Positions 1 through 4,638 of a stretch of 6,923 nucleotides of DNA are shown here, piece by piece. The DNA lies in assembly GCA_902795765.1 (NCBI GenBank), contig CADBMQ010000011.1, positions 1 through 6,923 of the forward strand, read 5' to 3'. This DNA comes from Oscillospiraceae bacterium (lineage in GTDB: Bacteria; Bacillota; Clostridia; Oscillospirales; Acutalibacteraceae). The position numbers and the translations under genes are program-made. The first letter of the stretch is position 1; every line of letters begins with the position of its first letter. The notes below the pieces were generated by a model. The model saw nothing but the letters and a program-made list of their open reading frames with translations. It made no database searches and was not told the origin of the DNA.

Positions 1-202
1 GAATTTTTGCAATAAATTCAGGAATATGAATATTTACAGGGCATCCATCAACACAAGGCATATTTTTGCAATTAAGGCATCTCATCGCCTCGTCAAGTGC
101 AATTTCTTCACTATAACCAAGTGCTACTTCATCAAAATTGTGAGCACGTACAGACGGCTCTTGCGAAGGCATAGGATTCTTTTTTGGGTTCATATTAGCC
201 AT
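1..202 (-). CDS. nfnB: NfnB-type NADPH/ferredoxin oxidoreductase subunit, N-terminal part (GltA-like), cut by the window edge
   Basis: Only the first 67 residues are present. Residues 10-30 (PMPSQEPSVRAHNFDEVALGY) follow the usual start of NfnB and of the related glutamate synthase small subunit. They are followed by a cysteine cluster, C42-x2-C45-x4-C50-x3-C54-P, which in this family binds an N-terminal [4Fe-4S] cluster. The full protein is normally about 460 residues with two flavin/NADPH-binding folds; those lie outside the window. The ATG at 200-202 directly follows the TAA of the upstream gene (TAAATG). Its AAGGAGG site (plus-strand 211-217) lies inside the last codons of that gene with 8 bases spacing, so the two are probably translationally coupled. 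A second in-frame ATG at 191-193 is less well placed. Pairing with an NfnA-type partner favours electron-bifurcating NADH-dependent ferredoxin:NADP oxidoreductase over a true glutamate synthase subunit, but the N-terminus alone cannot separate them. Confidence 0.85.
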   Translation of the reverse strand, partial: MANMNPKKNPMPSQEPSVRAHNFDEVALGYSEEIALDEAMRCLNCKNMPCVDGCPVNIHIPEFIAKI

Positions 203-1057
203 TTATTTAACCTCCTTATTTAAAAGGTTGCAAGTTTCTTCATAAGCATGACGCTCAAAGTCACGATACATTGCACCACGTGACATTGCTTCATCAAAAT
301 CAACTTCATAACCATTAAAGTCAGGGCCATCTACACAGGCAAACTTGGTAATCGGCTTACCATCACGATGCAAAGTCAAACGACAGCCACCGCACATACC
401 TGTACCATCAATCATAATTGGATTCATTGAAACAGTACACGGAATTCCTGTCGGACGAACAGCCTCGACAACAAACTTCATCATAATGAGTGGTCCGATT
501 GTAATAACTTCATCAAATGTTTCACCATTTGCGAACATTTCATTGAGCGGCATACAAACATTGCCTTTTTCACCATAACTACCATCATCGGTCATTACAT
601 ACAATTTATCAGATGCGGCTTTGAATTCATCTTCCAAAATGAGCAAATCTTTCGAACGGAAACCTATAACAGATGTTACAGAGCAACCCATATCGTGAAG
701 TTTTTGAGCGATAGGAAGTGCTATTGCACAACCAACACCACCGCCAACGATACAAACTTTTTTCAAGCCGTCAACTTTTGTTGCAACACCCAAGGGACCA
801 GCAAAATCAACAATTGACTCGTTCACATTTTTTTGATTAAGTTTCATTGTGGAAGCACCAACTATTTGGAAAATAATTGTTACTGTTCCTTTTTCACGGT
901 TATATCCTGCGATTGTAAGTGGAATTCTCTCTCCTTCTTCGTCAACACGAAGAATAATAAACTGACCAGGTTGCGCCTTGGCAGCAACATATGGAGCTTC
1001 AATTTCCATGAGTGTAACTGTCGGATTTAACTCTCGTTTTTCTACTATCTTATACAT
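203..1057 (-). CDS. nfnA: NfnA-type ferredoxin-NADP reductase subunit alpha (FAD, NAD and [2Fe-2S] protein)
   Basis: The protein has 284 residues, the usual length for NfnA/SudB. Residues 44-50 (RIPLTIA) form the FAD-binding motif of the ferredoxin reductase fold. G105-GGVG with following hydrophobics is the pyridine-nucleotide site. The C-terminal stretch 218-241 carries D218, C222, C225 and C241 (DGTGMCGGC ... FACVDGP). This matches the unusual one-aspartate, three-cysteine [2Fe-2S] site described for NfnA. In NfnAB this subunit takes electrons from NADH; the complex couples this with reduced ferredoxin to make NADPH in the cytoplasm of anaerobes. I chose the ATG at 1055-1057 (MYKIVEKREL) because AAAGGA lies 8 bases upstream and family members start this way. 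The open frame extends to 1099, but those 14 extra codons run into a terminator-like hairpin. The dihydroorotate dehydrogenase electron-transfer subunit PyrK is a relative; the adjacent nfnB start argues against it. Confidence 0.9.
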   Translation of the reverse strand: MYKIVEKRELNPTVTLMEIEAPYVAAKAQPGQFIILRVDEEGERIPLTIAGYNREKGTVTIIFQIVGASTMKLNQKNVNESIVDFAGPLGVATKVDGLKKVCIVGGGVGCAIALPIAQKLHDMGCSVTSVIGFRSKDLLILEDEFKAASDKLYVMTDDGSYGEKGNVCMPLNEMFANGETFDEVITIGPLIMMKFVVEAVRPTGIPCTVSMNPIMIDGTGMCGGCRLTLHRDGKPITKFACVDGPDFNGYEVDFDEAMSRGAMYRDFERHAYEETCNLLNKEVK

Positions 1058-1079
1058 TCTATCCATCCTTTCGATGCAT

Positions 1080-1128
1080 ATAAATATAAATATAATCAAG
1101 CAGAGGATAAAAATATCCTCTGCTATAA
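1080..1128 (-). terminator. Perfect 11-bp hairpin after the ABC ATPase gene, probable terminator or attenuator before nfnA
   Basis: AGCAGAGGATA at 1099-1109 pairs perfectly with TATCCTCTGCT at 1114-1124 around a 4-base loop. The hairpin starts 4 bases after the ATPase stop codon. On the minus strand it is followed by TGATTATATTTATATTTATA, which is U-rich but broken by A residues, so termination may be incomplete. Only 41 bases separate the hairpin from the nfnA start and I see no convincing promoter there, so some readthrough into nfnAB is plausible. Confidence 0.7.
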
Positions 1129-1866
1129 TTATGCATTTAAAACGTGACTTAAAAAGTCTTTTGTAACTTGTTTACTTGGATTTGTGAAAATTTGTTCAGG
1201 TGTTCCCTCTTCAGCGATTACACCATCAGACATAAACAAAACTCTATCTGCAACATCACGAGCAAATCCCATTTCATGAGTTACAACAACCATTGTCATA
1301 CCTTCATTAGCGAGTTCTCTCATAACCTGCAAAACTTCGCCAACCATTTCAGGGTCCAAAGCACTTGTAGGCTCGTCAAACAACATAATATCAGGATTCA
1401 TTGCAAGTGCACGAGCGATTGCAACACGTTGTTGCTGACCACCCGAAAGTTGATGAGGATATGAATCTGCCTTTTCAGAAAGACCTACACGTTTAAGCAA
1501 AGCCATAGCTTTTTCTTTTGCTTCCGCTTTTGTCATTTTCTTTAATTCAACAGGAGCAAAAGTTATATTATCAAGAACCGTTTTATTAGCAAAAAGATTA
1601 AACTGCTGAAAAACCATTCCGATATTTTCACGAACTTTATTTATGTCAAGCTTTGGATCGGAAATTTCAAAATCATCAACTTCAATCGTACCAGAAGTAG
1701 AATCTTCGAGTCTATTAAGGCAACGCAAAAGTGTCGACTTACCCGAGCCTGACGCACCGATAAGGCAAACAACTTCTCCTTCGCTGATTTCGAGATTGAT
1801 ACCTTTTAATACGTTATTATCTCCAAAACTTTTGTACAAATTAGTAACTTTAACCTTATTTTTCAT
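1129..1866 (-). CDS. Polar amino acid ABC transporter ATP-binding protein (GlnQ/HisP family)
   Basis: This 245-residue cytoplasmic ATPase powers the importer encoded with the permease and receptor upstream. All ATPase motifs are intact: Walker A at 37-45 (GASGSGKST), Q-loop glutamine Q87 in MVFQQFN, signature LSGGQQQR at 140-147, Walker B and catalytic glutamate at 160-165 (IMLFDE, E165), D-loop SALD, and switch histidine H197 in [10 protein letters not shown]. The length and the sequence around the signature are typical of the polar amino acid (PAAT) family, in which two copies drive two permease subunits. The ATG at 1864-1866 lies 11 bases inside the permease gene. Its own Shine-Dalgarno is weak (AAGAAG, about 7 bases upstream), so translational coupling to the permease is likely. 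The substrate cannot be read from this subunit; glutamine, glutamate, arginine or cystine are all possible. Confidence 0.95.
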   Translation of the reverse strand: MKNKVKVTNLYKSFGDNNVLKGINLEISEGEVVCLIGASGSGKSTLLRCLNRLEDSTSGTIEVDDFEISDPKLDINKVRENIGMVFQQFNLFANKTVLDNITFAPVELKKMTKAEAKEKAMALLKRVGLSEKADSYPHQLSGGQQQRVAIARALAMNPDIMLFDEPTSALDPEMVGEVLQVMRELANEGMTMVVVTHEMGFARDVADRVLFMSDGVIAEEGTPEQIFTNPSKQVTKDFLSHVLNA

Positions 1867-2527
1867 AACTCAACTTCTTTTCTACAATTTTTGAAATAAC
1901 CATCAAGATTGAAATGATTACAAGATAATATATTGCTACTGTTATATATGTCGGGAAGAAATCGTATGTAGCACCAACATAAACTTTCGCTTGGTTCACT
2001 ATATCAGCAAGACCAATTACAGACAGAATTGACGAGTCTTTTACAGTTATGATAAACTGGTTTACCAAAGACGGAATGCTGAATTTGAAAGCCTGTGGCA
2101 ACACAATTTTCAGCATAGTGCGACTGTGGCTCAAACCCAAACTACGAGCAGCCTCTATTTGACCAACGCTAACTGCAGAAATACCACCACGGAAAATTTC
2201 CGACATATATGCTCCGGCATTCAAACTTAAAGTAATCAAACCTGCTGTGAATGCTTGAATTGTAAAACCTTTGATAAACATTGACATAACTTGCGGAAAA
2301 GCAAAGAATACCAAAAACGCCTGAACAATCATCGGAGTACCACGAATTACCCAAACATAAACTGCTGCGATTGCTCTAACCACGATATGTTTTGATCTAC
2401 CCATAAAGCAGACGGCCAAACCTATCACAAAGCCAATCAATATTGCCAACAGCGAAATAACAACTGTATTAAGCAAGCCCTTCATTAGAAGCGGAGTCGC
2501 ATCTGTGAAAACTCTACTAAAATCCAA
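1856..2527 (-). CDS. Polar amino acid ABC transporter permease (HisM/GlnP family), TTG start
   Basis: This 223-residue integral membrane protein has roughly five hydrophobic segments (about 17-43, 66-86, 92-112, 163-178, 191-215), as usual for this family. RGTPMIVQ at 62-69 is the family motif after the first helices. The cytoplasmic EAA loop, which contacts the ATPase, is at 125-144 (E125-A-A ... G131 ... I141-V-L-P144). It would work as a homodimer, since only one permease gene is present. The start is TTG at 2525-2527: no ATG or GTG in frame fits, and the next methionine (residue 15) lies within the first membrane segment and has no ribosome binding site. The AAAGGA upstream is 13 bases away, longer than ideal, so initiation may be weak. 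The gene follows the receptor gene after 120 bases holding an attenuator-like hairpin, and overlaps the ATPase gene by 11 bases. Confidence 0.93.
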   Translation of the reverse strand: MDFSRVFTDATPLLMKGLLNTVVISLLAILIGFVIGLAVCFMGRSKHIVVRAIAAVYVWVIRGTPMIVQAFLVFFAFPQVMSMFIKGFTIQAFTAGLITLSLNAGAYMSEIFRGGISAVSVGQIEAARSLGLSHSRTMLKIVLPQAFKFSIPSLVNQFIITVKDSSILSVIGLADIVNQAKVYVGATYDFFPTYITVAIYYLVIISILMVISKIVEKKLSYEK

Positions 2528-2572
2528 TGTAATTAACCGATCCTTTCACGATATATAAACATCGCAATATCT

Positions 2573-2614
2573 TTTTAAAACAAGTTTCTGTACAGCGTAA
2601 GCCATACAGAAACT
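2573..2614 (-). terminator. Strand-specific stem-loop with U-tract between receptor and permease genes (attenuator)
   Basis: AGTTTCTGTA (2583-2592) and TACAGAAACT (2605-2614) form a 10-bp perfect stem. In minus-strand RNA the stem continues through two G-U wobbles (2593/2604 and 2594/2603) and two G-C pairs to a UUAC loop. The same positions on the plus strand would be A-C mismatches, so the structure fits RNA read from the minus strand. UGUUUU follows directly. Partial terminators between receptor and permease genes are common in binding-protein transporters and raise receptor levels relative to the membrane parts. Confidence 0.7.
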
Positions 2615-2647
2615 CTTGAATTCAATGTTTTGTTTTAAGATTAATGT

Positions 2648-3403
2648 TTAAGCGTAACCGTACTTTTTAAGAATTTCGTTGTATTTACCATTTGCCTTGA
2701 TATTAGCAAGACCTTTGTTGAACATTTCGATAAGTTCTGCTTTGTTGCCTTTCTTTGTTGCAAAACCATAAGATGCAGGATTTACAACGTTGCCAACAGT
2801 TTTAAGTTTAACATTATCATTCTTAATAGCCCAACCGATAACTGAGAAGTCTTCAAAACAAGCTACTGCGTTACCATTGATAACTGCCTGATACATTTCA
2901 GGTGAACCTTCAAAATAAGAAATTGTGAAACCATACTTATCTTTGATGCTTTCAGCATAAGTTGTACTTACAGTACCTTTTTTAGCAGCAATCATTTTAC
3001 CTTTGAGGTCAGCTTCTGACTTGATTGCGCTATCAACAGCAGTTACAAGAATTGAACCGTCTTCAAAATAACCTTCTGAGAAGTCAAAAGTTTTCTTTCT
3101 CTCGTCGTTGATTGTCATACCTGCGATCATTGCATCGCCTTGGCCAGCTTGAACTGCACCCATAGCAGCGTCGAAGCCTTCATTACGCATTTCATACTCA
3201 AATCCCTGATCTTCAGCGATTGCTGCGAGAATATCCATATCAACGCCAATGTAAGCACTCTTCTCTTTATCGAAGAACTCAAACGGAGCAAAAGAGTTAT
3301 CAGAATAGATAACATACTTGTTTGCTGACTCGCCACAACTTGCGAATGCAAACACCATTGACAAAACTAAAACAAATGCGATAATTTTTTTAATTGATTT
3401 CAT
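2648..3403 (-). CDS. Amino acid ABC transporter substrate-binding lipoprotein (SBP family 3)
   Basis: The 251-residue product starts with a basic-hydrophobic signal (MKSIKKIIAF ...) ending in a lipobox FASC with C23, so the mature protein is probably lipid-anchored outside the membrane. The rest is a two-lobed family-3 solute receptor. YVIYSDNSFAPFEF (30-43) and IGVDMDILAAIA (52-63) open lobe 1. AGMTINDERKK (94-104) carries the arginine (R102) that clamps the amino acid carboxylate. KKGT (141-144) is in lobe 2, and D185 (FED) aligns with the aspartate that usually binds the alpha-amino group. The overall pattern is closest to glutamine/polar amino acid receptors, but I cannot assign the ligand. 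The ATG at 3401-3403 has AGGAGA at 3411-3416 with 7 bases spacing. It is the first gene of the importer operon, reading from a consensus promoter with a short leader of about 22 bases, so no riboswitch or T-box fits upstream. Confidence 0.93.
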   Translation of the reverse strand: MKSIKKIIAFVLVLSMVFAFASCGESANKYVIYSDNSFAPFEFFDKEKSAYIGVDMDILAAIAEDQGFEYEMRNEGFDAAMGAVQAGQGDAMIAGMTINDERKKTFDFSEGYFEDGSILVTAVDSAIKSEADLKGKMIAAKKGTVSTTYAESIKDKYGFTISYFEGSPEMYQAVINGNAVACFEDFSVIGWAIKNDNVKLKTVGNVVNPASYGFATKKGNKAELIEMFNKGLANIKANGKYNEILKKYGYA

Positions 3404-3432
3404 AACTATTTCTCCTAAACAATTTTTATATA

Positions 3433-3461
3433 ATTATACAATAAAATTGTAATTTTGTCAA
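3433..3461 (-). promoter_or_regulatory. Consensus sigma-A promoter of the amino acid ABC operon
   Basis: On the minus strand TTGACA (3456-3461) and TATAAT (3433-3438) are both perfect and separated by exactly 17 bases (3439-3455). Transcription should start near 3426, about 22 bases before the receptor start codon. A perfect promoter of this kind would usually be held back by a repressor when the importer is not needed; see the palindrome in its spacer. Confidence 0.92.
3443..3456. promoter_or_regulatory. AAAATT-GT-AATTTT palindrome in the spacer of the ABC promoter, possible operator
   Basis: AAAATT (3443-3448) and AATTTT (3451-3456) are perfect inverted copies two bases apart, filling most of the space between -10 and -35. 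A repressor bound here would block polymerase. In such AT-rich DNA this can also arise by chance, and it does not match the CodY or ArgR consensus. Confidence 0.3.
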
Positions 3462-3482
3462 CTTAATTCGACAGTTATTATT

Positions 3483-3499
3483 TGTGAATATTTTTCACA
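3483..3499. repeat. 17-bp dyad, TGTGAA-N5-TTCACA (copy 1), possible regulator site
   Basis: Perfect 6-base arms TGTGAA (3483-3488) and TTCACA (3494-3499) flank a TATTT centre. It lies just upstream of the plus-strand promoter at 3507-3535 (centre about -51). It is also about 65 bases upstream of the ABC operon start, a distance at which activators can act. A similar copy lies at 3542-3558. The spacing differs by one base from CRP/FNR (TGTGA-N6-TCACA) and Rex (TTGTGAA-N4-TTCACAA) sites. Confidence 0.45.
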
Positions 3500-3506
3500 T
3501 TTTCTA

Positions 3507-3535
3507 TTGATTTTTATATTAGATAGTGTTATAAT
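3507..3535 (+). promoter_or_regulatory. Extended -10 promoter on the plus strand, facing into the back of the small gene
   Basis: TTGATT (3507-3512), a 17-base spacer, and TATAAT (3530-3535) preceded by TGT (3527-3529) make a strong sigma-A promoter with an extended -10. Transcription would begin near 3542. No plus-strand gene starts until 3873, so the RNA would be antisense to the small gene at 3554-3763 and could continue into the LytTR regulator, or end as a small RNA. Function is inferred from sequence only. Confidence 0.6.
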
Positions 3536-3541
3536 ACAATT

Positions 3542-3558
3542 AGTGACAATGATTCACA
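3542..3558. repeat. 17-bp dyad, GTGA-N7-TCAC (copy 2), possible operator at the plus-strand start site
   Basis: AGTGACAATGATTCACA matches copy 1 (3483-3499) at 12 of 17 positions, including all of TTCACA and GTGA. It overlaps the expected start point of the 3507-3535 promoter (centre about +9) and the stop codon of the small minus-strand gene. Two related dyads bracketing one promoter, centres 59 bases apart, suggest repression, possibly with looping. Confidence 0.4.
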
Positions 3559-3763
3559 TATAATCTTCAATAACATCATACAAATGTATTAAACTCAATG
3601 AGTTATTATTACATATACTAACAAATTTATCTGCATCTTTTTTATTTAAAAACACATCAGACACCTTAATATACTGTTTTTCATCCTGTGCTACTATACC
3701 ATAAGTTATGTAATTCCCAACTTCAAATAAATATTTTCGCTCTTTTATCGTTTTATAAATCAT
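3554..3763 (-). CDS. Small conserved-type protein of unknown function, DUF6514-like
   Basis: The product has 69 residues with no signal peptide or membrane segment. The core ITYGIVAQD (19-27) followed by KVSDVFLNKKDADKFVSICNNN (33-54) and the C-terminal SLSLIHLYDVIEDYM (55-69) resembles short clostridial proteins grouped as DUF6514, whose role I do not know. That match is from memory of the C-terminal pattern (cysteine-asparagine, then LS-x-IHLYDVIEDF), so the family name is tentative. The gene is convincing because its ATG (3761-3763) has an unusually strong GGGAGGGG site (plus-strand 3769-3776) 5 bases upstream. It lies between the ABC operon and the divergent regulator gene. A 14-bp inverted repeat encloses its ribosome binding site and start codon. 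A weak minus-strand promoter candidate (TTGAAT 3807-3812, TGATAAACT with -10 at 3786-3791, short 15-base spacer) lies just upstream. An opposing plus-strand promoter sits at its 3' end. Confidence 0.8.
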   Translation of the reverse strand: MIYKTIKERKYLFEVGNYITYGIVAQDEKQYIKVSDVFLNKKDADKFVSICNNNSLSLIHLYDVIEDYM

Positions 3764-3807
3764 ATTTTCCCCTCCCGTTTTACATAGTTTATCATAAAAC
3801 GATAAAA
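3743..3807. repeat. 14-bp perfect inverted repeat enclosing the ribosome binding site and start of the small gene
   Basis: TTTTATCGTTTTAT (3743-3756) and ATAAAACGATAAAA (3794-3807) are exact reverse complements, 37 bases apart. One arm is codons 3-7 of the small gene; the other is upstream of its GGGAGGGG site. In RNA it would put the ribosome binding site and ATG in the loop; in DNA it could be a pair of binding half-sites. Whether the upstream arm is transcribed depends on the promoter, which is uncertain. Confidence 0.6.
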
Positions 3808-3872
3808 TTCAACACTATATTATGAAAATAGCAATATGTTATATGATTTTATCATTATAAAAGGAGATTTAA

Positions 3873-4559
3873 ATGAATTTTGCTTTCTGTTTTGACGATA
3901 AATCTATAAGTGAAAAAATCGAAAAAATATGTCAAAATCACTTTGCTAACAGCGAATATAAACTTGAAATAATTAGTTATAAATTTATCCGAGATGTGAT
4001 TTTCGATATAGATGATGGTATGAATTTTGATGCAGTTTTTATTTATGTCAAAAATAATATTTCTGCTATCAAATTATTGCGTAGTGTATTTTCCGGTAAA
4101 ATTGTTGTTATTTCTTCAAGTGAAAAATGTGCGGTTGATTGCTTCGCTTATCAAGTATATGATTATCTTATCATTCCATTTTATAAATCAAGAATGATTA
4201 CTACATTAAATAACATATCTAAAAATTCACAAATAAATAGTTATCAAATAAAAACCTGTTCTAAAACTGTAAATTTACCTATAAATGACATTATATCTGT
4301 GCAAAGCGATAACACTCGTTGTATAATTCGATGTATTAGCGGACAAGTTTATTCTATTTACAAGAAACTTGATGATATTGAAGCTGAGCTTAATGACAAA
4401 AGATTTTTGCGGTGTCACAAAAGTTATCTCGTTAATATGAATCACATTTTCTCTGTTGACAAGAATTTTACTATGAGTGACGGTAGTGATGCGAGAATTA
4501 GACAACGCACTTTGTTTAAAATAAAAAATACTTATCTTGATTATAAAAATAACAATTAA
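3873..4559 (+). CDS. LytTR-family transcription regulator with a degenerate receiver domain
   Basis: The 228-residue protein has a response-regulator-like N-terminal half (about 1-115) and a LytTR DNA-binding domain (about 125-225). The LytTR part shows LPINDIISVQSDNTRC (135-150), the FLRCHKSYLVNMNHI stretch (178-192), the SDGSDARIR turn (202-210), and a closing TLFKIKNTYLDY helix. The receiver keeps acidic D8-D9 and S81-S83, but the usual phosphoacceptor position in FDAVFIYV is Y58. The conserved lysine before proline in DYLIIPF is I101. It therefore probably cannot be switched by phosphorylation in the usual way. No histidine kinase gene is visible in the window. The ATG at 3873 has AAGGAG at 3861-3866 with 6 bases spacing. 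It is divergent from the small gene and 79 bases upstream of the MATE pump gene, so control of either is possible but not shown. Base use is AT-rich like the flanking intergenic DNA. Confidence 0.88.
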   Translation: MNFAFCFDDKSISEKIEKICQNHFANSEYKLEIISYKFIRDVIFDIDDGMNFDAVFIYVKNNISAIKLLRSVFSGKIVVISSSEKCAVDCFAYQVYDYLIIPFYKSRMITTLNNISKNSQINSYQIKTCSKTVNLPINDIISVQSDNTRCIIRCISGQVYSIYKKLDDIEAELNDKRFLRCHKSYLVNMNHIFSVDKNFTMSDGSDARIRQRTLFKIKNTYLDYKNNN

Positions 4560-4584
4560 ATTCATTGTCTTTTCAACAATACTC

Positions 4585-4613
4585 TTTACATAATCGCATT
4601 TATATATTATAAT
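4585..4613 (+). promoter_or_regulatory. Near-consensus promoter of the MATE efflux gene
   Basis: TTTACA (4585-4590), a 17-base spacer, and a perfect TATAAT (4608-4613). The start point would be near 4620, leaving a leader of about 20 bases before the ATG at 4639. The gene can thus be expressed apart from the upstream regulator gene. Confidence 0.82.
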
Positions 4614-4638
4614 TGTTAATTAAAGAAGGTGTAGAATT

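Noticed and set aside
26..223. Open frame on the plus strand, 65 codons
   Set aside because: Lies opposite the well-supported nfnB start, with no ribosome binding site or family resemblance.
345..1166. Three plus-strand open frames (345-578, 833-1030, 978-1166)
   Set aside because: All are opposite nfnA or run through the terminator hairpin; their products look like reverse-strand readings of conserved motifs.
1168..1894. Plus-strand open frames at 1168-1464 and 1643-1894
   Set aside because: Antisense to the ABC ATPase, whose motifs are all intact; cysteine/histidine-rich or low-information products.
2169..3351. Short frames inside the permease and receptor genes (2169-2354 minus, 3127-3351 minus, 3140-3328 plus)
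   Set aside because: Other-frame shadows of genes with clear family motifs and start sites.
3404..3470. T-box or riboswitch upstream of the amino acid importer
   Set aside because: The consensus promoter leaves a leader of only about 22 bases, too short for either.
3483..3499. CRP/FNR, Rex or ArgR operator
   Set aside because: The arms resemble these sites, but the centre spacing is off by one base from each consensus (N7 versus N6 for TGTGA/TCACA, N5 versus N4 for Rex, 13 versus 14 bases for the ArgR core), so no named regulator is assigned.
3592..3604. AACTC-AAT-GAGTT palindrome as a terminator for the antisense RNA
   Set aside because: Only a 5-bp stem inside coding sequence with no following U-run.
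4275..4565. Minus-strand 96-codon frame
   Set aside because: Opposite the LytTR domain, with no Shine-Dalgarno; the real gene explains the region.
4564..4580. Terminator after the LytTR gene (ATTGT/ACAAT)
   Set aside because: Five-base AT-rich stem without a U-tract; too weak to call.
4613..4630. Rex half-site TTGTTAA upstream of the MATE gene
   Set aside because: The second half of the palindrome is absent.
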